Origin: JARYLZ01 sp964388275
Lineage (GTDB): Bacteria; Bacteroidota; Ignavibacteria; SZUA-365
DNA length: 30,975 nucleotides
Direction of reading: 5' to 3'
Assembly (NCBI GenBank): GCA_964388275.1
Contig: CAYLZD010000041.1
Coordinates: forward strand, 1-30,975
Every line of letters begins with the position of its first letter. Positions within the stretch are counted from its first letter, which is position 1. The notes under the pieces were generated by a model, which searched no databases, was not told the DNA's origin, and worked only from the letters and a program-made list of their open reading frames with translations. Positions 7,992 to 15,760 of the stretch are shown one piece after another. Both the position numbers and the translations under genes were made by a program.

Positions 7992-8582
7992 TTATCGGCT
8001 GGAACCGTCTCTTCCGAGTTCCATTGTGTGGTTTATCAGGAAGTCGGCGAAGTTTTCACCAAAAATGCGGCTCACGGCTTCTCTTGTGAATTCGGTCAAC
8101 TGAGTTTTCAGGGCCTCGCCGCGCCGCAGAGCGGGCCGGCACTCCGAGAATTCCTCATATCTCAATCTGCCACCATTGGCTGGATCGTATCGGAGCGGGA
8201 AAAGATGACAGGAACGCGGTTTTATCCAGTCGATTTCGCCGTTACGAAAAGCCCTTTCTATTGAACATTTCGCGATTCCCCCTTCATACGCCACGAAAAC
8301 ACAAGCTCTTTGATTGTAGCATCGAAGAAAAATGTTGTTACCATGATGCTCGAAGAGCCCGAAACGGTCCACCGTTCCGACATGCTCCTTCGGAAGTCTA
8401 TCGCGAAGCGTTTCAAAGGCTCTAGTCAGCACGGCGGTTTCATCTGCTGAAACAGGAGCGCCCAAACCGCCAGGAAAAGTGCAGCAAGCGCCTTTGCATT
8501 CCGAAAGGTCGCAGGCGAACCGGACCGAAAAAATGTCCGCATCCACGTTTTTTACTTGATTTTCCAATTTTGACAGAGCCAT
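7992..8582 (-). CDS. DUF3109 family cysteine-rich protein
   Basis: This is a protein of about 196 residues with the conserved Cys pattern of the DUF3109 family: 'CDLSECKGACC' near the N-terminus, then 'RCYNQRACVFV', 'AKCSIERAF', 'SCHLFPLRY' and 'ECRPALRRGE'. The spacing suggests binding of a metal or Fe-S centre, by analogy with YkgJ/UPF0153-type CxxxCxxCC proteins, but function is unknown for the family. In-frame ATGs lie at 8660, 8591 and 8582. The last is chosen because family members begin shortly before 'FACDLS', but no strong ribosome site distinguishes it from 8591. It is the first gene of the minus-strand rpoN-hslVU run and is divergent from dprA. Confidence 0.8.
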   Translation of the reverse strand: MALSKLENQVKNVDADIFSVRFACDLSECKGACCTFPGGLGAPVSADETAVLTRAFETLRDRLPKEHVGTVDRFGLFEHHGNNIFLRCYNQRACVFVAYEGGIAKCSIERAFRNGEIDWIKPRSCHLFPLRYDPANGGRLRYEEFSECRPALRRGEALKTQLTEFTREAVSRIFGENFADFLINHTMELGRDGSSR

Positions 8583-8642
8583 TGCAAACATCAGGGATGA
8601 ACATAGGCAAATCGCCGGCAATCCGCAACATCGGAAATAAGT

Positions 8643-8670
8643 TTGGTGTAGAATTTGCATACATTACAAA
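8643..8670 (+). promoter_or_regulatory. Possible promoter for dprA
   Basis: TTGGTG and TACAAA are separated by 16 bases in the AT-rich spacer between the divergent DUF3109 and dprA genes, about 56 bases before the likely dprA start. The match to a -35/-10 pair is loose and other placements are possible. The same 140-base spacer should also hold the minus-strand promoter for the rpoN operon, which I could not place. Confidence 0.25.
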
Positions 8671-8725
8671 TATGATTGCAGCTGAGACGGAACAAAGCTC
8701 ACATTCCGTTCGTAAGAATCCGGGC

Positions 8726-9847
8726 ATGCCAATGATGAGCGAACCCTACGATATGGTGCGGCTTTCCATGTTGCCGGGAGTCGGTCCCAACAGGGGGAGG
8801 ACTCTTGCTAACGCTTTCAGCGGTTTCGATGAACTGCGCCGGACTTCCGTCGCTGCCGTGTTACGTCTCGGTGTTTTTACGCGGCAATTCGCGGGCGCAC
8901 TGGTTTCATCCTTGCGAGATGAGGGCTTTCAGGAAAAACTGGAATCGGGCATAGCCAGGTGCCGCGCCCGTGCAGCGGAACTCGGCGCCGGTCTCCTGCC
9001 GTGGTATCATGAGGATTACCCCGAACCTCTCAGATACATCTACGACGCGCCGCTGTACCTGTTCCGGACGGGATCGTGGCAACCGGCAGACGCTTCCGGC
9101 ATCGCCGTCGTCGGAACGCGAGCGCCAAGCGAATACGGCCGTTCCGTCGCAGCCCACATATCAAGAGAACTGGCCGAAAGAGGCGTCACCACCGTCAGCG
9201 GGCTCGCCTTCGGAATCGACACCATCGTGCACGAATCCACCATCGGAAACAACGGGCGCACTATCGCGGTTCTCGGCAGCGGACTTGGAAGGGTATATCC
9301 AACCGCCAATCGCTCCCTTGCGGAGCGGATAAAAGAACGAGGATGTCTGTTTTCCGAACTGCCTCTCGACGCTTCGCCCGACGCACAGAATTTCCCGCGC
9401 AGAAACCGGATCATCAGCGGTCTTACTCTCGGAACCGTGGTCGTCGAGAGCGGCCGCAAAGGCGGCGCCATGATCACAGCCAAACTTGCCCTCGATCAAA
9501 ACCGCGAGGTTTTCGCGGTTCCAGGCGGAATCTTCAGCCTTGCATCACAAGGGACAAACATGCTCTTGGCAAAAGGGATCGCCCACGCGTTCACCTGTGT
9601 GGACGATCTGTTCGAGCAATTGCCGAGATTGATGAAACCGGCCACTGCGACAAGAAGGCCGGCCAGACAGATGTCGATCGAGGAACAGCGCCTGCTCGAC
9701 GCGCTCTCCGACAGTCCGATTCATATCGATTCTATCGCCGCATCGCTTGCTCGCGGCACGCACGAATTGCTGGTGCAACTGCTGCAACTGGAATTCGACG
9801 GACTCGTGAGACAACACCCGGGCAAACACTTCACCAGGACGGGGTAA
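8726..9847 (+). CDS. dprA: DNA-processing protein DprA
   Basis: DprA (Smf) binds incoming single-stranded DNA and loads RecA during natural transformation. This protein of about 373 residues has an N-terminal helical region ('MVRLSMLPGVGPNRGRTLANAFSG') and then the Rossmann-like DprA domain: 'IAVVGTRAPSEYGRSVAAHISRELAERGVTTVSGLAFGIDTIVHE', 'TIAVLGSGLGRVYPTANRSLAERI', 'NFPRRNRIISGLTLGTVVVESGRKGGAMITAKLALDQNREVFAVPGGIFSLASQGTNMLL'. A C-terminal winged-helix segment follows ('EEQRLLDALSDSPIHIDSIAA'). The frame is open further upstream, to 8570. Starts at 8726, 8732 or 8735 place the helical domain correctly, and no ribosome site is decisive among them. It stands alone on the plus strand. Confidence 0.95.
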   Translation: MPMMSEPYDMVRLSMLPGVGPNRGRTLANAFSGFDELRRTSVAAVLRLGVFTRQFAGALVSSLRDEGFQEKLESGIARCRARAAELGAGLLPWYHEDYPEPLRYIYDAPLYLFRTGSWQPADASGIAVVGTRAPSEYGRSVAAHISRELAERGVTTVSGLAFGIDTIVHESTIGNNGRTIAVLGSGLGRVYPTANRSLAERIKERGCLFSELPLDASPDAQNFPRRNRIISGLTLGTVVVESGRKGGAMITAKLALDQNREVFAVPGGIFSLASQGTNMLLAKGIAHAFTCVDDLFEQLPRLMKPATATRRPARQMSIEEQRLLDALSDSPIHIDSIAASLARGTHELLVQLLQLEFDGLVRQHPGKHFTRTG

Positions 9848-9855
9848 GGGCGGCG

Positions 9856-9880
9856 GCCGGTGTTCCGGCGGGAAGCCGGC
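9856..9880. terminator. GC-rich hairpins between convergent dprA and GNAT-like gene
   Basis: Two overlapping inverted repeats share one arm: GCCGG-TGTT-CCGGC (9856-9869) and CCGGC-GGGAA-GCCGG (9865-9879). They lie in the 40-base gap between convergent stops, a common place for a bidirectional terminator. No T-run follows on either strand, so intrinsic termination is uncertain. Confidence 0.35.
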
Positions 9881-9887
9881 AAATCCC

Positions 9888-11009
9888 TTACACGAGTGAT
9901 TTGCGAAACAGGCGGTATCTTTTATAAACAACGCCGCCGAGGCGTTCATTCTCAGCGCGCATTTTTGTATTGGTCTCCAGTTCGTGGTGGCTGTCGAACA
10001 TGGTTATCCCGGCTTTGCGGGCGCTTTCGATCATCGGAACGCCCATGAGCAGGTCGAGTCCCCGGCCCTGATATTCTTTGCGAATCGCTCCGAGAAGCAA
10101 ATCGAGCTGGCGCGTTCTGCCGGCCGCCTTGAGAATATGTATGAGCCCGAACGGAAAGAGGCGTCCGTTCGCCTTTTTCAATCCTTCTCCGAGTCCGGGC
10201 ATGGCGATGAAAAATCCGATCAATCTGTCCTTGTCGTAAATCATCTTTATGAAGCGGGGATCCAGGACAGGCAGATACTTTTTTGTCACATACGCCATCT
10301 CTTCCTTATCCAGCGGAGCATACCCGTAAATTTCGGTGTAACTCTCGTTCATCAGTTCGAACACCGGGATCATATGCTTCTTCAATTCCGACCGCTTGCG
10401 GAATTCCAGAAGGCGGAAGTCGGTGCGCGATCTCACGCGCTCGTATATCGCCATGTACCATTCCGGCAGAGGGCGCGAAATGTCCAACATGTAAACGACC
10501 CAATCGATCTCCTTCGAGTATCCGAAGCGATCCAGCAAATCCAATACGTAGGGAGGATTGTAATATGTGGCTATCGTTGCCAGATTTTCGAAGCCCTCGA
10601 CGAGGAAACCCTCAGGATCCTGGTCCGAGAAGCCGAAAGGACCGATAATCTTGTTCATGCCCTCCCTGCGGGCCCAGTCCTCCACCGCACCCAGCAGCGC
10701 ACCGCAAATTTCGTTGTCGTTTGGAGTTTCGAGGTAGCAAAAGCGCGCAGTCTTTTCACTTTGCGCCTCGTTATGCCTGGTATTGATGATACCCATGATA
10801 CGACCGACAGGTTGCGCGCCCTTCCATGCGAGATACATCACCGTTCTGCAGTATCTGAACGCCGGATTCCTGGCAGAATCGAAATATTCCTTCTCATCGC
10901 GCAGAAGCGGTGGAAGCCAATTCGATTCTGTGCCGCGCATTTTGTACGGCAGTTTGATAAATATGCCAAGTTCTTTCCGGGAAGCGACTTCCCTTGTTGC
11001 AATGTCCAT
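9888..11009 (-). CDS. GNAT-like protein of unknown substrate
   Basis: This is a 373-residue soluble protein. The N-terminal half has an acetyltransferase-like layout: 'MYLAWKGAQPVGRIMGIINTRHNE' as the central strands, then 'CGALLGAVEDWARREGMNKIIGPFGFSDQDPEGFLVEGF'. The C-terminal half contains a second candidate GNAT core: 'DPRFIKMIYDKDRLIGFFIAMPGL', and 'YQGRGLDLLMGVPMIESARKAGITMFDSHHELETNTKMRAENERLGGVVYKRYRLFRK', in which 'QGRGLD' resembles the acetyl-CoA pyrophosphate loop Q/RxxGxG/A. I recall long GNAT-like proteins of this kind in Bacteroidota genomes without an assigned function. The ATG at 11009 has AAGG four bases upstream. It is convergent with dprA and appears monocistronic. Confidence 0.7.
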   Translation of the reverse strand: MDIATREVASRKELGIFIKLPYKMRGTESNWLPPLLRDEKEYFDSARNPAFRYCRTVMYLAWKGAQPVGRIMGIINTRHNEAQSEKTARFCYLETPNDNEICGALLGAVEDWARREGMNKIIGPFGFSDQDPEGFLVEGFENLATIATYYNPPYVLDLLDRFGYSKEIDWVVYMLDISRPLPEWYMAIYERVRSRTDFRLLEFRKRSELKKHMIPVFELMNESYTEIYGYAPLDKEEMAYVTKKYLPVLDPRFIKMIYDKDRLIGFFIAMPGLGEGLKKANGRLFPFGLIHILKAAGRTRQLDLLLGAIRKEYQGRGLDLLMGVPMIESARKAGITMFDSHHELETNTKMRAENERLGGVVYKRYRLFRKSLV

Positions 11010-11250
11010 TTCGCCTTGCTTTAACTTCAGAGGTCGGTGCTTGCAAAATAGCGCATCACATCAATCCCTGCAACACAAATATGTCCGCCGCCACCCGCGG
11101 TCGCTGCATTCTCGCAAACAAAACGGGCGGCTTGCAGACTTTGCAAAACTTAATATTTATTAATGTGATCCGCTCTATAGACCTTGATTAATTGCAGGCA
11201 TCGACAATGACTGTCGGAAGAATTGGATGATACAAAAAAAGGATTAAGTT
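11010..11250. promoter_or_regulatory. Divergent intergenic region with promoters for the GNAT-like and T9SS genes
   Basis: These 241 bases contain no convincing reading frame. The part from 11141 to 11250 is markedly AT-rich compared with its surroundings and ends in AAGGA seven bases before the 11251 ATG, a strong ribosome site. TTGCAA at 11141 followed by TAATGT at 11161 is a loose promoter-like pair with too short a spacing, so I do not assign exact elements. No riboswitch-like conserved structure was recognised. Confidence 0.5.
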
Positions 11251-13470
11251 ATGAAAAGAGTGTCGATTTACATGATTGCCGGCCTATTAATCGCACTTGC
11301 CCCTGAGCTGACGATCTCGCAGACCGTCTACGTTTGGCAAGGCGCCGACGGCGCAAGTTGGCAGACTGCGACGAATTGGGATCCGGTGCGAACTACACCT
11401 CAAAACACAGACGTACTCGTATTCAATTCGGGGAAGAGCCTGTTGGTCGGAGAGCTCAAGACGGAGACCATCGCTCGAATGTCAATTGTTTCGGGCACTT
11501 CCATCAGGTTCACTGCCGTTTCGACGGCAAATCTCTCCATTGCCGGAGGATCCGGAGATGATCTGATTGTCGATCCGGGATGCGGGCTGACGTTGGGATC
11601 GCAGGCGTACATGACGATGCTCGGCGGCACTTCAGCCCTCCTGTACGGGCATCTGCAAGTCGAGGAAAACTGCGTCTTGAGCATGCAGAACAGCGGTTGC
11701 ACAGCAACGGTGGGAGGGATCGTATCGAACAGAGGCATCATTCTCGGTTCCTCCACCGGCACAAATTTCATCTCCGGGTGTGTGTACAGGCATCTGCAAG
11801 ACGGAGGAAGCGTTCCGAGAGGCGTCTGGGATGCGTCTTCGAGCTGTGAAATCATAGGGGTCGTATCCACGGTTCCAAGGAATATACTCGGTCCTTTCGG
11901 GAACTTCACGTGGAATTGTGCCGGGCAGACAGGCATACTTAACCTTGCGGGTGCTCCGAGCAAGGTTCTCGCGGACTTTCGTATCGTGTCGACCGGCGCA
12001 GGCGCTGTCTCATTCTGCACGTCCACGAGCGGAGTCATGACGATTTCCGGAAAACTGGTGATGGACGGCGGTACTTTCATGATCAACGACGGCGCAGGCG
12101 ATGCCGTGATTAACGTGGGCGACGAGTTTCAACAGAACGGCGGACAACTGGTGATGACCACCTGTGATGATTCCTACCCGCGTCTGGTCGTCACGGGCGA
12201 TTTCATGCAAATGGACGGCGTCGTCGAAGCCACGAATCCGGGAATCGGCAACGGGACGGTGGTATTAAGCGGCATCGATCCGCAGACCATTTTCTCTCTG
12301 GGCGCCATCGAAGGCAAGGTCGACTTGAATATCGCGAAAACCGCTGGAGATGTTGCGTTGACAACATCATTGAAACTGCCGCGGGATCTGGTCATGACTT
12401 CCGGCTTCCTGCTGATCGGAGATCAGGAGTTATCCTTCAAACGCAGAGTCCAGGGTTCCGCTGCATCGTATGTCGTGACCGACGGCAAGGGGCTTCTCAT
12501 GAGAGACACGCTCGGTGTGTATCCCGTCGCTTTCCCTGTGGGCACGGCAATGAGTTACAATCCCGTGTTATTGGTTAACAACGGGGACGTGGACGACATC
12601 GGTGTTCGTGTGCGGAACAGTCTGGAATTCGGCGCCGCGTCGCCTCGTTATGTGGACCGCCAGTGGACGATAAACGAGAGAACACAGGGCGGGAGTGTAG
12701 TGGATTTGAGCCTGACTTGGAATGAAACGGACGAAAATCCGGGCTTTATGCGGGGAGAACAGGTATATATCGGCGTCTGGGACGGATGCGCCTGGAATCA
12801 AACCCCGGCTTCCGTCAGCGGAGATGAACCGCGTACTGCCAAAATCAGCGGTGTAACGATGCTGTCGGAGTTCGGAATCGCAAACGACGGCGCTTTGCCG
12901 GTGGAGCTGCTCGCCTTCTCGGCGTTGCGCGCGAACGGCGTAGTCATGCTGTCGTGGAGAACCGCTACCGAAGCGAACAATTACGGTTTCGAAATTCAGC
13001 GCTCCGTGGGCGATGCTCCATGGGCTTCGATCGGATTCGTAGCCGGCGCCGGCACGAAGAATTCTCCGACACTCTACGAATACCGGGACGAGGGGGACGT
13101 GATTCGAAATTCGGCGGACCGTCTCCGCTATCGTCTGAAACAGATGGATCGGGACGGCGGGATTCGCCTTTCCCCGGTGGTGGAGATCACCCTTCCAATA
13201 ACGGATGAACCGGTATTGCAAGCGCCGTATCCGTTGCCTTCGTCAGGACGCGGAGCGGTCTCATTCTTGTTGCACGCTCCGGAAAATGTCAGGCTCACGG
13301 TCAGCGATATCACCGGACGAGAAGCGCTCGTGATCATAGATGCTCAAGAACTCCCTGCCGGGATACACGTTTATGCATTCGACTTGACGGGTTCGGCGCC
13401 GGGGATTTACATGATCCGGCTGGCGACTGATGAAAGCCGGTACACACGAAGTTTCGTGATCGCTCGCTGA
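11251..13470 (+). CDS. Secreted protein with type IX secretion C-terminal sorting domain
   Basis: This is a 739-residue exported protein. It begins with a Sec signal peptide, 'MKRVSIYMIAGLLIALAPELTISQ' (cleavage near residue 24). It continues with 'VYVWQGADGASWQTATNWDP', a start common in beta-helix and autotransporter-like surface proteins. Residues about 50-430 are Gly/Thr/Val-rich with recurring short strand units ('MTISGKLVMDGGTFMINDGAGDAVINVGDEFQQNGGQLVM'), consistent with a right-handed beta-helix. Residues about 550-650 form a beta domain beginning 'LPVELLAFSALRANGVVMLSWRTATEANNYGFEIQRS', typical of Chlorobi/Ignavibacteria exported proteins. The last 75 residues ('PYPLPSSGRGAVSFLL...SDITGREA...GIYMIRLATDESRYTRSFVIAR') fit a T9SS type A sorting domain, which would direct it across the outer membrane. 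No catalytic motif is visible; adhesion or a structural surface role is a guess. Confidence 0.88.
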   Translation: MKRVSIYMIAGLLIALAPELTISQTVYVWQGADGASWQTATNWDPVRTTPQNTDVLVFNSGKSLLVGELKTETIARMSIVSGTSIRFTAVSTANLSIAGGSGDDLIVDPGCGLTLGSQAYMTMLGGTSALLYGHLQVEENCVLSMQNSGCTATVGGIVSNRGIILGSSTGTNFISGCVYRHLQDGGSVPRGVWDASSSCEIIGVVSTVPRNILGPFGNFTWNCAGQTGILNLAGAPSKVLADFRIVSTGAGAVSFCTSTSGVMTISGKLVMDGGTFMINDGAGDAVINVGDEFQQNGGQLVMTTCDDSYPRLVVTGDFMQMDGVVEATNPGIGNGTVVLSGIDPQTIFSLGAIEGKVDLNIAKTAGDVALTTSLKLPRDLVMTSGFLLIGDQELSFKRRVQGSAASYVVTDGKGLLMRDTLGVYPVAFPVGTAMSYNPVLLVNNGDVDDIGVRVRNSLEFGAASPRYVDRQWTINERTQGGSVVDLSLTWNETDENPGFMRGEQVYIGVWDGCAWNQTPASVSGDEPRTAKISGVTMLSEFGIANDGALPVELLAFSALRANGVVMLSWRTATEANNYGFEIQRSVGDAPWASIGFVAGAGTKNSPTLYEYRDEGDVIRNSADRLRYRLKQMDRDGGIRLSPVVEITLPITDEPVLQAPYPLPSSGRGAVSFLLHAPENVRLTVSDITGREALVIIDAQELPAGIHVYAFDLTGSAPGIYMIRLATDESRYTRSFVIAR

Positions 13471-13554
13471 TGGAAAACCGCCGGTAGCCTCTCGGTTCGG
13501 TCGCCGGATTTCGGGCGTTGATTGGAATCTTAAACGGTTTCCGCGCGCTGTGCG

Positions 13555-14604
13555 TCACTGCAACCATTCCGACAGGTGTTGTTTTACGAAATCGTCGTCG
13601 TTGAATTCGGGATAAGCGGCGCCCACCCTCTCGATTTCTTCCGCCTGCCACGGCGAGAGAGTCTCCGATGGATCGATGCACCACACACCCTCCAGGAGAC
13701 CCTGCCGTCGGAGAACTTCATGTATGCCCGGGATGCAGCCGGAGAAGCAATTCCGGGCATCGAATATGGCTCCGTTGGCATCCGTCAAACGTGCGCCAAG
13801 AGCCAGCAGGCCGGCCGCATCGGCTGAGGAATCGCTTCTCGCGGTCTTTATTCTGTCCAGCATTTCCACGGCTTTTCGCGTCCAAACCGCCCATTGCCCG
13901 AGCAGTCCACCGGCGAAATGGAGCTTCCTGTTTTCCAAGTGAAATTCCGTAAGCAGGTCCGACACGATCGAGTCGTCGTTGCCTGTGTAAAGAGCTATCT
14001 CCTCTTCCCTGCCGGATGCCGCCAGAGCTCGCACTACATCGAGTGTCTGATAGCGGTTGAAAGGGGCAACCTTCAATGCAACGACGTTTTCGATATCCAT
14101 GAAATGCCGCCAGAAGCCGTATGACAGAAACCGTCCGCCGGCTGATGGTTGCAGATAGAAACCCACAATCGGAAGTATCTCAGCAATTTTCCTGCAATGC
14201 TCCAGCAGTTCATCTCTGGATGCATCGGAAAGCGGCCCGAGATTCGGCATGCAGGCGTGAAAGCCGGCATCGCATGCTTTCTGCGCCTCCCAAAGCGCCT
14301 GGCGCGAAGAACCGGTCACTCCCGCAATGAGTACAGGCGCGCGGCGCAACGCCGGTGAAAAGGCAAGGGCCTCCTCAGCGGCCAGAGAGAGAACCTTTTT
14401 GAACAACCCGACGTCCGGCCTGTGTATCGCGAATTGCGTCGTGTGCACGCCGACAGCCAAACCTCCAGCGCCGGCCGCGAGATAATATCGGCTCAGCGCG
14501 CGCTGCCGGCGTTCGTCAAGCAGGCGATCGGCTGTCAAGGCCAGCGGATGGGCCGGTATGACAAGACCGCCGAGTAATGCGGCTCGTATTTGTTCGGTGG
14601 TCAT
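13555..14604 (-). CDS. DapA/NanA-family aldolase or lyase
   Basis: This is a 349-residue class I aldolase-type TIM barrel of the dihydrodipicolinate synthase/N-acetylneuraminate lyase superfamily. The Schiff-base Lys is probably Lys178 in 'VVALKVAPFNRYQT', and the conserved Tyr is Tyr150 in 'IVGFYLQPSAGGR'. The usual GTTGE loop is replaced by 'GVHTTQFAIH', and the protein is longer than typical DapA (about 290). It is therefore probably not a lysine-pathway enzyme. Superfamily members cleave or form 2-keto-3-deoxy sugar acids and related alpha-keto acids. As the last gene of the glycan operon, next to an SDR, a sugar-acid role is the best inference. The start at 14604 lacks a clear ribosome site. 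It is convergent with the T9SS gene, with an 84-base gap in which I see no strong terminator. Confidence 0.8.
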   Translation of the reverse strand: MTTEQIRAALLGGLVIPAHPLALTADRLLDERRQRALSRYYLAAGAGGLAVGVHTTQFAIHRPDVGLFKKVLSLAAEEALAFSPALRRAPVLIAGVTGSSRQALWEAQKACDAGFHACMPNLGPLSDASRDELLEHCRKIAEILPIVGFYLQPSAGGRFLSYGFWRHFMDIENVVALKVAPFNRYQTLDVVRALAASGREEEIALYTGNDDSIVSDLLTEFHLENRKLHFAGGLLGQWAVWTRKAVEMLDRIKTARSDSSADAAGLLALGARLTDANGAIFDARNCFSGCIPGIHEVLRRQGLLEGVWCIDPSETLSPWQAEEIERVGAAYPEFNDDDFVKQHLSEWLQ

Positions 14605-14682
14605 GGTGGATGGAAGTCTCTTTAGGGAGGAGTATTCGAGAAAACGAACGATAGTTGCTCGGAAAGCAAAATACTGCCCTCG

Positions 14683-15717
14683 TCAGAATTTCCCTTCCCT
14701 ATCCTCGAAACGAGTCGGTTTGTTATAGAGCTCACCCCCTATCAGCAGCCAATGTGCGACAAGATCCATCATGGCGCCGACGCCCAGTTTCGGAAAATCC
14801 CAAAGGGAGTGGAAGAGGCCGGAGTGCGACAATAGCGCATCTTCCGCTTCGCTTCCGATGAATTCCACCGGCGTTTCGAATTTCCGTCCGAACTCCATCG
14901 CCGTTTTTCTGACCGAAAGGATTTCCGGTCCGGTGACGTTCAGCACGAAAGGCGGGGATGAACAGCGCTCCAAGGCCAGAAGGACGGCTGCGCAGGCGTC
15001 GGCCTGCCAGATGACATTGACGTAGCCGTTGCGGAGATGGACCGGTTCCCGGCGAAATACCTTGAGAGCTATATCCGTAAGAACTCCGTAGCGAGGATCG
15101 ATGGCGTAGTTGAGCCTGAGAATTGAAACGGGAGTCCCCTGTCTGTCGCTCAGATGGAAAGCTATGCGCTCCCTCGCCAGGCTGCTCCAGGCATATTCAC
15201 CGACAGGTCCGGTCGCGGACTCTTCGTCAGGGCCGCCGCTTGCCGGAGATGTAAAAGGATAGACGTTGCCGGTCGAGAGCACTACAATTCGCGAATTTCG
15301 GTACCTCCGGATGACTTCTCCCGGCAGCAGACAGTTCACAGCCCAGGTGAGAGATTCATCGCCGGTCGTCGCGAATTTCCTGCCGGCCATGAAAATCACG
15401 TTCTCAGCGTCCGGAAGGGCTTCGACGGCTCCGGGCTCGAGCATATCACGGCAAAGGATCCGCGCGCCCGAGCTTTCTATCTCTTTCCATGCTCCGGCGT
15501 CGCCGAAGCGCGAAACCGCCGTGATTGTCCTATTCACGCCGGCCGCTTCGTCTGCGCGGACAGCCATCCTGCACAACGCGGGTCCCATTTTGCCACCGGC
15601 GCCGAGCAGCATCAGGTCGCCCCGCAGCGCCGACATCATGGATACCACCCGCTCTGGAGGGCGGGACTGCAATTCATTCAGTTGCCGCGTGTTTTCTACG
15701 AGAGGTCCATTCCGCAT
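14683..15717 (-). CDS. NAD(P)-dependent epimerase/dehydratase-like SDR with altered active site
   Basis: This 344-residue extended short-chain dehydrogenase/reductase-like protein carries a nucleotide-binding loop 'LMLLGAGGKMGPAL' at about 36-49, the strand 'RIVVLSTGNVYPF' with the active-site Ser/Thr region at 143-155, and 'PVGEYAWSSLARERIAF'. The catalytic motif is normally YxxxK; here Tyr175 is followed by Ala-Trp-Ser-Ser, so the Lys position holds Ser179. The C-terminal substrate lobe is present ('VNVIWQADACAAVLLALE', 'FVLNVTGPEILSVRKTAMEFG'). An oxidoreductase or epimerase on a sugar or sugar acid is likely, but the chemistry is uncertain without the Lys. The start at 15717 avoids a long overlap with the GH36 gene; the reading frame itself stays open to 15903. 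It sits upstream of the aldolase with a 78-base gap. Confidence 0.8.
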   Translation of the reverse strand: MRNGPLVENTRQLNELQSRPPERVVSMMSALRGDLMLLGAGGKMGPALCRMAVRADEAAGVNRTITAVSRFGDAGAWKEIESSGARILCRDMLEPGAVEALPDAENVIFMAGRKFATTGDESLTWAVNCLLPGEVIRRYRNSRIVVLSTGNVYPFTSPASGGPDEESATGPVGEYAWSSLARERIAFHLSDRQGTPVSILRLNYAIDPRYGVLTDIALKVFRREPVHLRNGYVNVIWQADACAAVLLALERCSSPPFVLNVTGPEILSVRKTAMEFGRKFETPVEFIGSEAEDALLSHSGLFHSLWDFPKLGVGAMMDLVAHWLLIGGELYNKPTRFEDREGKF

Positions 15718-15760
15718 GCTCTTGGATAATGCCCCGCTTCTAAAGTTGATAAAAGGTACA

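Noticed and set aside
6829..8103. A 424-codon plus-strand open frame opposite rpoN
   Set aside because: It is antisense to a clear sigma-54 gene. The long hydrophobic run in its product comes from the complement of the acidic Glu/Asp codons, not from a membrane protein.
8570..8725. N-terminal extension of dprA by 52 codons
   Set aside because: The extra residues do not resemble DprA N-termini and would overlap the start of the divergent DUF3109 gene; an open frame alone does not support them.
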